From contig JH153385.1 in assembly GCA_000226015.1 (NCBI GenBank), positions 224,584 to 288,583 of the forward strand: DNA of 64,000 nucleotides, read 5' to 3'. The position numbers were made by a program, and so were the translations under genes. Of this stretch, positions 34,541-44,464 are shown in pieces. The stretch is from Mnemiopsis leidyi (lineage: Eukaryota; Ctenophora; Tentaculata; Lobata; Bolinopsidae). The notes under the pieces are model-generated. The model was not told the origin of the DNA and searched no databases. It saw only the letters and a program-made list of their open reading frames with translations. The number at the start of each line of letters is the position of its first letter. The first letter of the stretch is position 1.

Positions 34541-36405
34541 GCATCAAGATTAAAACATGTGAACCTTTAAAGCTAATTATTCAAGTAAGGAGACTACTCG
34601 TTGGGAAAATTCTTGTGCGGAAGCAGACACTTTGACGAGAGCACCAGCATAGTGCATGAGTTCACATGTTTTTCTATTAAAACGACAAATTATAGACAAA
34701 ATAGGTTAGGCAAAATAGGAAATAAGTTCTTGTACTGTAACAAACAATCCTTACAGAAACGTAGTTCTAGAAAAGACAGAAGTCAGTTAATTGATCAAAT
34801 TAGAACGATAGTTTCGAGTTTACGCAGCATGTACAACTCAAAATTTCTTATGTATGTTACAGTTTCACCTTCTTCATCTATCTATCTATCTATGTTCAAA
34901 AGAAGCACACATTGCCCACCGCATGCCACGTGGAGGCAGTACCATATATGCGGCTTTGAATAAACATATCGGCTACTCAACTTCACGTTCAACTATCATA
35001 GTTTCTTCGAAAGAACGCTTTCGATCAACCGAAATTGCAAGAAATGTCAAATTTCGCCAATTAACTGCCGATATGTCTATTCACTGGTTTATTCAAAAAA
35101 GGAAGATCATTTTAATAAATTATCAAATCATGAAATGTTATTAATTTGTTATTTGAGACATGCCTACAGATTACATGCACTCAACTTAGGCATATCCATA
35201 ATCAAGTACCACAATCGACTTCGCGCCAGGGTGCACGAAAAAAAAGTCGACTACATAATAATGTAGGCCTTCATCCTCAGACCTAGACCTTTACAACTGC
35301 TGCAAAGCTTGCGAGCGTGCGTGTGTGTGTCTGCGTGCCAGTAAATAAAAGTAAAAAGACGGCAATTGTAGAGGTCTGAAACAAAACAAAAAATCTCTAA
35401 GAGAGTTATTAAAACGAGTCATTCAACAATTACTTTGCGTTCGAAGCTATTAGAAACAATTGGGTTGAAAATGTGGAATTGAAATTTATGTAAAACAGGC
35501 AATATTAAAATAATAGAGTGAAAAAAGCAATTTTTCAATGACTCGTAGTCGTGCTATACATTTTACAACATGCATCTTATTTACAAATCGATATGACTAC
35601 TGAAACATGTAGAGAATTTTAGTATTTTGGGGCTGAAAGTAAAATGCAATGAATTTTCCGTTTATCAGATCAAAATTGCTCCACAGTTTCAGCTGCATAA
35701 GTTCCATCAGCTCAAACCATCATCAGAACCTACTCGAACATTTAATGTCAAGATCGATTGAAAGCCGAACAAGCGTCACGAGACCAAATTAACCTTGAAG
35801 ACATTTTGACTTCACAGCAATAGCTATACTCATGCAGGTGAAGCCGCAATGGAAAAGAGGATATTCTATTTAAACGCCAACTCAAGCCCTCACAAGACGG
35901 GATATCGAATACTTAACAGAAACTATAAAATATTCGTGCATCAACCGTTTTGGAGCGTGACAAGAGCTTAAAAAACAGACTGCTTGGTCCACTTTCTAAG
36001 TCCACACCTCGCCTATCTCACACCACTTGAGAGCTGGGCCGGAAACCGAAGTTCGCACACTGACGCCAAGAAGCGCTTCAACACAATTTGTGCAAACACT
36101 CAACTCGGACCAGAGACCAACCCAGATCAAGCCACCTAGTGGATATGGGCTCGGCTATTTGGACAACAATTTGGAAAAGATGATAATAAATCAAATAAAA
36201 ATCTAAAATGGCTTAATGGCGTATGAAAAATTGGTGTCATAAATGTACATATTTACAAGAGTACATAATTTTATACATTAAATCACTTACATGGACACTT
36301 TCAGTATTGATCAAAACACACACACACGCGCCAAAGTGGTATTAAACAATTCAAACATAATCGCTTAAATAACTTGGCAAATAATTAAAAAATGACTTGT
36401 TTGGT
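34541..36405. other. Intergenic region before the transposase-like gene
   Basis: No gene recognised. A small inverted repeat CATATCGGC (34964-34972) / GCCGATATG (35068-35076) and TATC tetranucleotides near 34878-34892 are visible. If the ORF pair at 36.4-40.2 kb is a mobile element, one of its ends could lie here, but I could not match terminal repeats by eye. Confidence 0.4.
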
Positions 36406-38541
36406 TTACAATGGACGGTACATAAGATATTTGTGACTGTTGACTTCGTAGTTAAGATCGTTCAAAATTTCAAGTGCTATTAATTTAGACTTTTGTTTTT
36501 GTCGCAACATTGTAGCAAATTTGTTCTGAGAACTTTCAGAAGCTATACCTGAAGCTCCACTGAACATTTTGTCGACAAGTAAAGATAAGTTATCTATATC
36601 TTTTTGGTGTGATACTAATTTCGCACTCAGTAGATCGATTGCATCAGTAGCTCTACTTATGTGGTACGCCAATTCCAGGTGATGGTAATGTCTATTAATT
36701 TCATTGGGCTCTCGTTCAAGGTTAGTGGATCTAGAACTAAGTCTCCTGAAACTAGTGTCCAATGCCACGATTACATCAGGGACTTGATTCAAAACTTTAG
36801 CGATACACTTTGCTGTTGTACTATAGCGAATTTTGTCATAATTATCTGGGTTAGTTGGATTAATTTCATTTAGTGTTGACAACATTGAAGCACGATTAGC
36901 AGGAAGTGGTTGCCTACTGGGATTTTCTCTTTCAATAGATACTGCATCCATGATGTCTTTAGATGACAGTTGAATCATTGGACTTGAAAGAGGGGCAAGA
37001 CCAATAATCTCACGAAATCTAGAAAAGTGAACTTTGCCCCCTTGGAGAAATTCACAAGCAATTTTTTGAAAAATATTGGCTTTCGTGAGCAAGATAGTTT
37101 CAACTGACGAATTCAAGATATTGTAAATCGGGGAGTCAGGAAACTTTTTGGACAAACATGCCGAACATGAAAAATTGCAGTTTAATGTGGAACAATTTCT
37201 TGGTGAAATGAACTCCAAATCATTTTCGGGTGACAAAGACATATATCGTGCGTTTGTGTTGGAGACAACAAAATTAGAAATACGACGGACATGACTGGCA
37301 AAGTCGCGAACATTGGTCTCAATAAATTCTTTAGTAAGGACGATGTTTGGAATAGGACTTCTTTCATGGAAAGCTGTAACGGCAGCAGACACCGTGCTTC
37401 TATTTGTCTGGAAGAATGAAATACTTTTAAAATATCGGGAAATTTCATACCGCTTCAGAACATTAAGCAAAAAGCTCTCATGAAAATGCTTTCTGTTTGT
37501 AAAGCTGAGAGCGTTATTCTTGATTTGACGAAACAAATCTTCCATGCTGCCTGCATGTACAGATAGGAAGTTTGTGAGTTCAAATGTAGGACCCATGTAC
37601 ATTACTATGTCGATAAAGTAGATTGAATTCATGATTTTTGACACATCTGGTACTCTGACGGTAATCTCCTTTAAAGACTTAAACAATACAAATATTAGAT
37701 TGTTGAGAAGTAAAGCTGCGCATCCAGTTCTCTTTGAGTCATCCTTGTATCCGAAAATGTGAATTTCTAGAAGAGATCTAAAATAGGTGTAATAAAGACA
37801 TTTAGGACACTTTTTTACAATAGACATAGTGAAAATTTTACCACAGTTATTACAGTTAAGGCCATCCTTAAAGTACTTAAGCTCAAATTTCTGGACAACT
37901 TCTATTAAGTTTTTCATTACAGTTTCACCAGATTTTTCATGTTTCGAGTCAAAATCGAAATTACAGGAGTTATTAATAAGTTCGTAAATACATTTAAGTG
38001 TGGCATCCTCCTGTGGTCCTGGGATTAGTTTAAGTGACTTAGTGGTTACACCCTTTAGGTCGTGAAGGGGCTCAAAAGCCACAAGCTCTGCTCCATCAAG
38101 ACCAATTTCGGCAGGAGATTTACTTGGACACATCATGAAGTATATTGGGGGTCTCCTGGTTCCACCCAAGTCATTTTTGAGAAATTCTTTGATTTCCTCG
38201 GTTGACATATTTTCAGTTTGTTTACGGGGCCATCTTATTTTGATAAGCTCCTTCGCCGACATAGCACTATCCGTCAAATCTTGCAAAGATTTACCATGAT
38301 TTTCAGGATTATCAAAGAAACCTCCTTTGTTGGCATGTTTAGTCATTTTTTCAAAAGTCATGTGATCAAAGTTCATAATTTGAAAGTACTGTTTTTCGTC
38401 TATAGGGAATTTTTCGAGTAAAGTGGGATTTCGGAATGGCCCACTTTTGTTGCTCCCGTTTTCTACACATCTGACCGGGGCATCGCCTAAAATAAATTTA
38501 ATGTTTAAGTTTGTCTGTGTATTCAGCCCCGCAGGGAGATT
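36406..38541 (-). CDS. Transposase-like multicopy protein, C-terminal half
   Basis: The frame is open from 38541 to the stop at 36406 (711 codons). The first ATG is at 38376, but the 55 codons before it look coding: LNIKFILGDAPVRCVENG then SNKSGPFRNPTLLEKFP. Conserved-looking blocks are FILGDAP, GTRRPPIYFMM, and ELVAFEPLHDLKG, where Asp/Glu could be catalytic in an RNase H-like fold. A zinc ribbon CNNCGKIF...CPKC follows, then HAGSMEDLF and CNFSCSACLSKK. I recall GDxPAR and EPLHDLKG blocks in uncharacterised, highly repeated proteins of cnidarians and other invertebrates, probably encoded by a DNA transposon; that is memory, not a search. The frame overlaps the upstream ORF by 41 bases, and no intron fits. 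Confidence 0.65.
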   Translation of the reverse strand, partial: NLPAGLNTQTNLNIKFILGDAPVRCVENGSNKSGPFRNPTLLEKFPIDEKQYFQIMNFDHMTFEKMTKHANKGGFFDNPENHGKSLQDLTDSAMSAKELIKIRWPRKQTENMSTEEIKEFLKNDLGGTRRPPIYFMMCPSKSPAEIGLDGAELVAFEPLHDLKGVTTKSLKLIPGPQEDATLKCIYELINNSCNFDFDSKHEKSGETVMKNLIEVVQKFELKYFKDGLNCNNCGKIFTMSIVKKCPKCLYYTYFRSLLEIHIFGYKDDSKRTGCAALLLNNLIFVLFKSLKEITVRVPDVSKIMNSIYFIDIVMYMGPTFELTNFLSVHAGSMEDLFRQIKNNALSFTNRKHFHESFLLNVLKRYEISRYFKSISFFQTNRSTVSAAVTAFHERSPIPNIVLTKEFIETNVRDFASHVRRISNFVVSNTNARYMSLSPENDLEFISPRNCSTLNCNFSCSACLSKKFPDSPIYNILNSSVETILLTKANIFQKIACEFLQGGKVHFSRFREIIGLAPLSSPMIQLSSKDIMDAVSIERENPSRQPLPANRASMLSTLNEINPTNPDNYDKIRYSTTAKCIAKVLNQVPDVIVALDTSFRRLSSRSTNLEREPNEINRHYHHLELAYHISRATDAIDLLSAKLVSHQKDIDNLSLLVDKMFSGASGIASESSQNKFATMLRQKQKSKLIALEILNDLNYEVNSHKYLMYRPL

Positions 38542-40204
38542 TCATTTTAACTTTTAAGGACGCTAGTTGCTGAACTCGAAAATCGTGAAGAGCTTCTTCA
38601 CTTTCAGTAGTAGAGGGACACAATGCGACATAGTGAATATAAATTTTTTCTACGGCCTTTTGTAGGTCACCTTTACACAATTTGTCAGAATGGTAAACAG
38701 AATTACTGAAAAGTGGCCTAACTGCAAAAAGAACGTAACTTCTGTTCAAAATTATTGCATGGTCATACCAAATTGCGAAATTGCGAGTACATTCGGCCTC
38801 TTGAAGTTTTTGTCGCAAATATTTTTCATCGTGCTCTTTGAGATCATTTTCGCACATGAGACTATAATTTAGAAGACTTGTCTTAACTTGGTCCAAAGGT
38901 AAAGTCTGGTAATACGCTGTCGGTTTACCTCTCAGAAAATTGTTGGATGATTGATATTTCAGCGAGTTTTCGCGAATACTCATCAAGTCAACTAATCTTG
39001 CATTTGTAGTTACCGTTTTCGGGCCAGACTCTACAACATCCCAGGCTTCATGGTCATCTAATTTTAAAGTAGCTCCAAGTAAAATACAATTGGAAGATCG
39101 AAGCTGTTCAACTTGATTATCAGCTGTTTTAACTGAAGGAATTCTCGGAAAGTTCAAGTCTTCAACAAGTGGAAACGGCTTGTACCGTCCCCGCATGTTA
39201 CTATTAGCTGCAAGGATAGGCCGCAGTTCGTTAAAAATTCCTAAATTACTCGATTTCAGTAAATGGTTTAGACAAATTGACTGTGCGTAGTCAGATAAGC
39301 GGGATGTACTATTTCCTCCATCGCGTCCCTCAAGTTTATACTTCTGACCAAGCTTTAAAAAGCTAGGCTCCTCATGATAGTTTAAAACGTGGGAGCAGTA
39401 CTCAAGAAAAATATCACTTACATTCAAATCGGGATCTGATGACCTAATAACATTATAGTCGGGTAAACTCGCAACGTGCTGTTCTACATCTTTCCTCGTA
39501 AACTCCTGACAGAAGATAGTACGGTCTAGATTTATAACTCCGCTACGTGACAAACCACTGCCATAGTGAATTATGGCGCTAACATCCTCAAGATGTTTAG
39601 TAAACTTAGTCAGGTTACTCTTCAATTCTGACTTGTACGCTTCGAAAGAACTTTTCATCTCGTCAAGAGAATTTTCAAAACTAACAAGGTTTAAATCGAA
39701 CGAGGAGAGAACCTCATAAGACGTTTTACATATACACGAGTATATTTCAGAAAAATTTTTTCCTTGTCTCATAGCATGTTGAGTGAAATCTTCGACAAAC
39801 TTTTTGCAGAGTTCCTGCACAGATTCGACTTTGCTAGCGGGAAAACAAATCTTACACGGAACGCCTTCGACTAAGGCCTCACCATTTTCATGAGCTAAAT
39901 AAATTTGATGATTTCTGAAACAGCTTTTCAACTCATCTAAAGCTTGCTGATCATCCGAAATACTTTTAACTTGATCAACAAAACGACGAAAGTTCTGATT
40001 ATTGAGGTAAGTTTGAAGGTACCCAAAGAAACCTGGTAAATTAGAAATATGACTGTTGATACGACCAGTAAAGTCGGAGATTAAAAAATAACCTAGAGCA
40101 AATTTACATACGGGGAGCTTTGAAAACCGTGAATTGGCGACCGCAGAATAAACATTATCTCCCAGAAACTGGGCTTCTAACTCCGTGCGAGGACGTTTGT
40201 TCAT
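38498..40204 (-). CDS. Transposase-like multicopy protein, N-terminal half
   Basis: A 568-codon intronless ORF starts MNKRPRTELEAQFLGDNVYS (basic, nuclear-signal-like KRPR). CKICFPASKVESV may be a metal site. The middle has LNHLLKSSNLGIFNELRPIL, a helical block, and the C-terminal part holds FAIWYDHAIILNRSYVLFAV, a beta-strand block with Asp-His that could be the first acidic residue of a nuclease core. The ORF stops at 38498, 41 bases into the next frame, which carries the next block FILGDAPVRC. Placement of these blocks in my recollection of the family is in one protein, so the two ORFs are most simply one gene of about 1,260 aa with a +1 change of frame. The long, otherwise clean frames suggest recent activity. 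Confidence 0.65.
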   Translation of the reverse strand: MNKRPRTELEAQFLGDNVYSAVANSRFSKLPVCKFALGYFLISDFTGRINSHISNLPGFFGYLQTYLNNQNFRRFVDQVKSISDDQQALDELKSCFRNHQIYLAHENGEALVEGVPCKICFPASKVESVQELCKKFVEDFTQHAMRQGKNFSEIYSCICKTSYEVLSSFDLNLVSFENSLDEMKSSFEAYKSELKSNLTKFTKHLEDVSAIIHYGSGLSRSGVINLDRTIFCQEFTRKDVEQHVASLPDYNVIRSSDPDLNVSDIFLEYCSHVLNYHEEPSFLKLGQKYKLEGRDGGNSTSRLSDYAQSICLNHLLKSSNLGIFNELRPILAANSNMRGRYKPFPLVEDLNFPRIPSVKTADNQVEQLRSSNCILLGATLKLDDHEAWDVVESGPKTVTTNARLVDLMSIRENSLKYQSSNNFLRGKPTAYYQTLPLDQVKTSLLNYSLMCENDLKEHDEKYLRQKLQEAECTRNFAIWYDHAIILNRSYVLFAVRPLFSNSVYHSDKLCKGDLQKAVEKIYIHYVALCPSTTESEEALHDFRVQQLASLKVKMKSPCGAEYTDKLKH

Positions 40205-40800
40205 GATGTTTATATACTAATTTTTATAAAGATTCACAAAGAATGTAATCAAAAGTGAAAATTTACTGCGTAGATCAGGTTAATCTTGTATGTGAGTCCT
40301 ATCGTGAGCCAAACAAGCGAAAAAGAATGACGAAGCACTATTGTAGGAAGATGGAGTTTTTCATCCAACGCGAAATATGAACTTCTCTTTCAAAAATCTG
40401 TGAATACATGCGCGGCACACTTAGCGAAACACTTTCGATTAATGTTAAAATCAAATCTATACTTGATGCCATACTAGTCAATTATAAGCTAATTTTTGTA
40501 CATAAACTTATACAAGTTTATACAATTTACTATTCCATTTCCAAGAAAAACAATAGAGCAGCCGCAATTGTACATAATACAAATAATATTAATATCATGA
40601 GCCAAGCTTTACAAATTTGAGCGCCGCGCACTATCAACTATGTAATGAGTGATGTTCATGTAGACATAAAACAGTATTATCTGTAGCTCTAGCTACTTTA
40701 TGCATATATATTTTACATTTGCCCACCGCAACTTCAGATACAATGAATTATGTTTTTCATATCAGGTATGCAATGATCGTTGATACGAGTTGGCAAATAA
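40205..40800. other. 5' flank of the transposase-like gene
   Basis: AT-rich, no gene. A promoter and perhaps an element end should be in this stretch. No terminal inverted repeat matching the 36-kb side was recognised by eye. Confidence 0.4.
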
Positions 40801-41240
40801 ATCTATGTCGTGTTGCGCGCGCGCGATGGTTTGAGAGTAGACCGCGCGTAATTAGAGAGCACCAACGGTAGTCAGCGCGTAAGGCCAGTAACGTTTCCTG
40901 GGCAGTGGTGTCAGTTAAATGGCAACATGTAAATGCAAATGAATGAATAAGTATATAATAAATATCATCCCGCTTTAAATTTGTTTCACGTTATGACCGC
41001 GCAGCCGCCAGCCACGCCGCCGCGCGCTTCGTGGCAGCAGGGCTATGCAATATGTAGCAACTTTAAATGTAGTAAGATGATTTTTTCTTTATATCAATTT
41101 AAATTGTAAATACTTGAATATATCCTCACCAAGACAAGACTTGCCTTGCGTTGCGGCCCATTTTCTATTTTCAAATACGGGGCGGCAGCTTCGCGGCAGC
41201 AGGTCAGGCAACGTCTGACAAGACAAGACGCATTTAAAAA
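40801..41240. repeat. GC-rich repeat cluster
   Basis: CpG-rich blocks GCGCGCGCGATGG, CGCCGCGCGCTTCGTGGCAG then CAGGGCTATGCAA (recurs at 63919) and GGCAGCTTCGCGGCAGCAGG / TCAGGCAACGTCTGAC (reverse complement of 25490-25515) show the same families as at 25-29 kb and 63.5-64 kb. Confidence 0.7.
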
Positions 41241-41408
41241 TACATGACATTGTCAAGGTTAATCACCTATGCCACTGCACGCGACATGCTACGCAAAAAG
41301 TTGCTCTAATTCCAGAGTGCCTTTAGCGCGCACCGCACGCACCACCAGGTGTGGCTTCGTTATTCAAACTGCGAATTTTTATTGTATTTTTCAAAACAAT
41401 ATCAAATA

Positions 41409-41418
41409 NNNNNNNNNN
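41409..41418. other. Assembly gap (10 N)
   Basis: Ten N bases that remove the left half of a miniature element copy. Confidence 1.
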
Positions 41419-41458
41419 GTTCAGCTTTAGCTGCGTGAGTCGGGTATCACCGCGACAA
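41419..41458 (+). mobile_element. Right half of a miniature element beside the gap
   Basis: GTTCAGCTTTAGCTGCGTGA to CACCGCGACAA is identical to the right half of the 28874-28947 copy. Its left half and left target duplication fall in the gap; the right flank CCAGTCGT would be the duplicated target. Confidence 0.75.
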
Positions 41459-41504
41459 CCAGTCGTTTGCGAGCTCTGCGTTCTTTTCTCTCTATTACTT
41501 GTCT

Positions 41505-41874
41505 GACTTTGTCCGACCCTCATTCGAAGCGAATAGAGGAGAATAAAATGACGGGAGGGAGAATAAAATGCAAATGACGGGAGGGTGCGCGCTGCTGTAC
41601 AACGTTATTACAATATCCTATAATTATCCTGGTTTAAGTTTGGTTCATAAAGGCAGGTGATTCTATTTCTAAGTTCTACAGTCTTTAATATTCGTCTCTC
41701 GTCTTGTGACAATGTAATCTTTCAAGCTGAACGTTTTGTTAGAACGGTAGACGGATATAATCTTGTCAAGTTGCAAGTAAATTTCAAAAGTTTCAATGAA
41801 GGGCAGTGCAAATCAGTATTCAGAACACATTTCAATACCGAACGTTTGATTTTTAGTTATGTTTGACGAGATGA
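41505..41874. repeat. GC-rich repeat pieces and element ends upstream of the acetyltransferase gene
   Basis: CTTTGTCCGACCCTCATTCG, AATGACGGGAGGG and GTGCGCGCTGCTGTACAA recur at 63.8-63.98 kb. GTTAGAACGGTAGACGGATA with TAATCTTGTCAA (41738-41769) and TTGACGAGATGAT (41862-41874) are ends of the miniature element in opposite orientations. The acetyltransferase ATG is only 95 bp further on, so these repeats occupy its promoter region. Confidence 0.65.
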
Positions 41875-41968
41875 TGACAAGCTTTGAATCATGAATTTTT
41901 CAATCTTTTGTAATATTTTTTAGCTGAATCTATTACGTTCAGACAACGATCTCAGGACTCAAACGAAA

Positions 41969-42433
41969 ATGGACGAACAAGCTTATAAATGCTCTAATAA
42001 AGTGATAGTTCAATGCTTGACATCTAGTGACGATAATCTAATAAATGAAGTTCTCAAACTCAGCGATGTTTGCTCCAACAATTTGTCTTTAAAACGGACA
42101 GAAATTAAAGCTCTCATGTGTGATGGCTTGATAAACATTTTAATCGCTAAATCGGATTCCGGAGGTCAAGTTCTTGGCTACATTTTGTTTTATTCACACT
42201 ATAGTACTTGGGTTGGAGAATCTACTGTCATTAAGCATGTGGTTACTATTCAGCAGAATAAAAGTATTGCTAAACAGTTGGTAGATGAAACATTAAACAT
42301 TGGTAAAAAGTTAGGCATTAGTCGATTTGATGTTTTTACTGATGACAAGTGGCTGAAGCAAGTACTGCACGAGTTACGGTTTGATAACTTATCGTTAAAA
42401 GAAGAATGGGATTGTTATTCACTTCATGTTTAA
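41969..42433 (+). CDS. GNAT acetyltransferase, spermidine/spermine N1-acetyltransferase-like, 154 aa
   Basis: An intronless frame from ATG 41969 (A at -3) encodes a single GNAT domain. VLGYILFYSHYSTWVGES matches the SAT1/SAT2 strand where family members read G-F-A-x-Y-Y...Y-x-x-W-x-G. The acetyl-CoA loop, usually R/Q-x-x-G-x-G/A, appears as QNKSIA (QQNKSIAKQL), so the first Gly is Ser. GISRFDVFTDDKWLKQVLHE and EEWDCYSL follow the family order (strand, helix, E-x-W-x-x-[YF]). SAT enzymes acetylate polyamines (or thialysine for SAT2-like) in the cytosol. The N-terminus is normal length or slightly short. Substrate cannot be told from the sequence, and the altered loop leaves activity open. It lies 583 bp upstream of MRPL58 on the same strand. 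Confidence 0.7.
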   Translation: MDEQAYKCSNKVIVQCLTSSDDNLINEVLKLSDVCSNNLSLKRTEIKALMCDGLINILIAKSDSGGQVLGYILFYSHYSTWVGESTVIKHVVTIQQNKSIAKQLVDETLNIGKKLGISRFDVFTDDKWLKQVLHELRFDNLSLKEEWDCYSLHV

Positions 42434-43016
42434 AGATTTCTTTGGGTACCAGAGTAAGAGTCCGGGGCCCTTTTTGTTGCCCCATTATGGATGTTGCTGG
42501 CTTCGTCTTGGTATATTATTAGACCTACCACGTTTGTGCTGGCTTTACGACCATCGGCCAAATCTGCAGCCTCATGATATTTAGTGTCAATGTATTTTAT
42601 ATTGTTCTCATTGTCAAAATATATAAATTCGATAAGTTTCAAATCAAATCAATTTCAAAGGTAGGCGATCCGTATAAAACAGGCAGTAATATATAATCAA
42701 TGCATCTGGTGTCTCTGCTAGCAGACAACAGTATGGATCTTATTGGCAACATCACTCATAACATCACAGTAAATGCTTCATAAGACCTCATATAAACTTA
42801 TAAAGCGACTCTAGAAATTCTACGGTTTTGTGTAGATTGCTAGTTCATAAGATGTTAATTTCTATTGCTGTACTTGAACTGCACTTTTTATAGCTATATA
42901 TATTATAGCTCAAGAATGGATATAAAGCAGCAGTGTGTAATAAACGCTACAATTCATTTGTATTTCATTTTATAAATTTTCTTTAACCAACAGTAATAGA
43001 TGTGACTTCATCAAAC

Positions 43017-43541
43017 ATGTACAGTTTGGCTTCCAGACTGTTCAATCTTCGCAAGAATTTCATCAGTTACAAATGGGACGTTATCAGTAGGAAATATTTG
43101 TCACAGCTTAAAGACCCTGATGAGGCGCGGGGATTTGTTTATCCATTCCCCAAAGAAAAAATCATTATCAAAACAGTTAAAAGTAGTGGTCCAGGCGGAC
43201 AGAATCGTGATAAAAGAGAAAGTAAAGTCCAGATAAAAGTAAACATTTCTCAAGCAGATTGGGTCAGTAAAAGAACTAAAGATTCCTTAGTGAATGTGTT
43301 AGATAACTCAGGTCATCTACATTTAAGTGATGAAACAAGTAGAAGTCAAAGTAACAACAAAAAAGAGTGCTTAAACAAATTGTACAGACTTTTATTAGAA
43401 CACTCATATGTAGAACCAGTTCCATCAGAAGAGGAATTGGCTACTGAAAAGAGGTTAGAGAAAGCACGTAAAGAGAAGTGGAAACAGATGAACAGAGCAA
43501 AAAAGTATTACAGTAAAAGGGACAATCCTTTTAGTTGGTAG
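43017..43541 (+). CDS. MRPL58: Mitochondrial peptidyl-tRNA hydrolase ICT1 / mL62
   Basis: 174 aa from ATG 43017; an in-frame GTG at 43002 is not a likely start. The N-terminus MYSLASRLFNLRKNFI is a basic, Ser-rich amphipathic mitochondrial presequence. SSGPGGQNRDKRESKVQIK (GGQ at residues ~60-62) is the class-I release-factor catalytic motif. LHLSDETSRSQSNNKKECLN matches the ICT1/YaeJ domain, and the C-terminus is a long basic tail (RLEKARKEKWKQMN, RAKKYYSKRD) that in this family enters the mRNA channel of stalled ribosomes. The protein hydrolyses peptidyl-tRNA on stalled mitoribosomes and is also an integral large-subunit protein in vertebrates. No intron in the coding part; CAG at 42991-42993 could end a 5' UTR intron. 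Confidence 0.92.
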   Translation: MYSLASRLFNLRKNFISYKWDVISRKYLSQLKDPDEARGFVYPFPKEKIIIKTVKSSGPGGQNRDKRESKVQIKVNISQADWVSKRTKDSLVNVLDNSGHLHLSDETSRSQSNNKKECLNKLYRLLLEHSYVEPVPSEEELATEKRLEKARKEKWKQMNRAKKYYSKRDNPFSW

Positions 43542-43880
43542 TCATACAGTTCTTTATTTATGAATTGATTAATAATGCTGTGTACATCACAAACGTGAAA
43601 TTGTTACTAATGCAGTGGTGTGTCATTAAACTGCAAATACTCTTGCATGGACTGTTGATGGATTGCAATTTTTGCTCTGAACCTGTCATTTCCTCATTTA
43701 CTTCGAATATTAGTCTTGGCCGTATTTTATGTAAATTGTATTATGTTGGCTTTTCAGACTTCAAGATTCAAATTATAAGATGAAAATTATCAAGATTTTC
43801 ACAACAGAAATTCTTTTCAATAATATTTTTGTTTTAAGGACGATAACTCAACATCTTTTATTTAATTCTTACTTGATGAA

Positions 43881-43890
43881 ATAAACACTT
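43881..43890 (+). terminator. Possible poly(A) signal of MRPL58
   Basis: GAAATAAACA with an AATAAA core lies about 340 bp after the MRPL58 stop and just before the first recognised TRAK exon. Confidence 0.35.
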
Positions 43891-43954
43891 TAATTGTGTC
43901 TTAAACACAACCTTGCAGTAGATAGGTGTGATGTAATGAGTCACACTGGCCCAG

Positions 43955-44464
43955 TTATCTGAACCAGGCAACAGCAGTGGACGACCCACTAGTCGTGAGC
44001 CACCCTGCAGTTCCCCTGAGCTAGACAACCCCGACTTGTTTGGTGAAGTTTCCACACTTCCTGCTACTCAGCTGCCTTCCTCCCTCCCCGGTAGTAACAC
44101 TTCCACTCCAAAACCTGCTGCTACTTCCGAATTTGTTGAGCTTGGAGAACAGGATGTTAGTCGTTTCTTTTCTTTACACTTCAGTTCGTGTCAGGTTGTA
44201 ATTTGGTTAATCGATGCTTTAAATTGAAATATCTCTAGTCTCTACTACTACTGTATCGAGGACGTATATTCAGGTGTCTGTGCTGGGACTGGCTAAATGT
44301 GTGTTGTGTAGTTGTAAATTATCAATTAAAATCTTGTCAGATCTCTGCAAAGTTGGAGTTTGAGGATGAGTTATCCCCGGTGCCGACACATCAATATGAG
44401 GGTGAAGGAGGAAACGAGTACGCCGACGACCTCAGACGGGTTGTCGACCTTCTTGCAAGTTTAG
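43955..44464 (+). CDS. TRAK: TRAK 5' exons of a longer isoform (two exons, start not found)
   Basis: Exon a (43955-44155) reads LSEPGNSSGRPTSREPPCSS ... ELDNPDLFGEV ... EFVELGEQD and ends at GAT|GTTAGT. Exon b (44341-44464, acceptor AATCTTGTCAG) reads ISAKLEFEDELSPVPTHQ ... EYADDLRRVVDLLASL and ends in phase 1 at G|GTCAGT, the phase needed to join the exon at 49727. The join gives VVDLLASLGYDDKDCED. No in-frame ATG exists in either exon and a TGA precedes exon a, so a coding exon further upstream is required, or exon a is 43968-44155. The Ser/Pro-rich N-terminus is likely disordered. Confidence 0.6.

Noticed and set aside
38377-38497. Intron or intergenic spacer between the two transposase-like ORFs
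   Set aside because: The segment is open in the downstream frame and looks coding; no donor in the upstream ORF gives the needed phase with acceptor TTTTAG.
43002-43016. Upstream start for MRPL58
   Set aside because: The codon is GTG; the ATG at 43017 begins a normal mitochondrial presequence.
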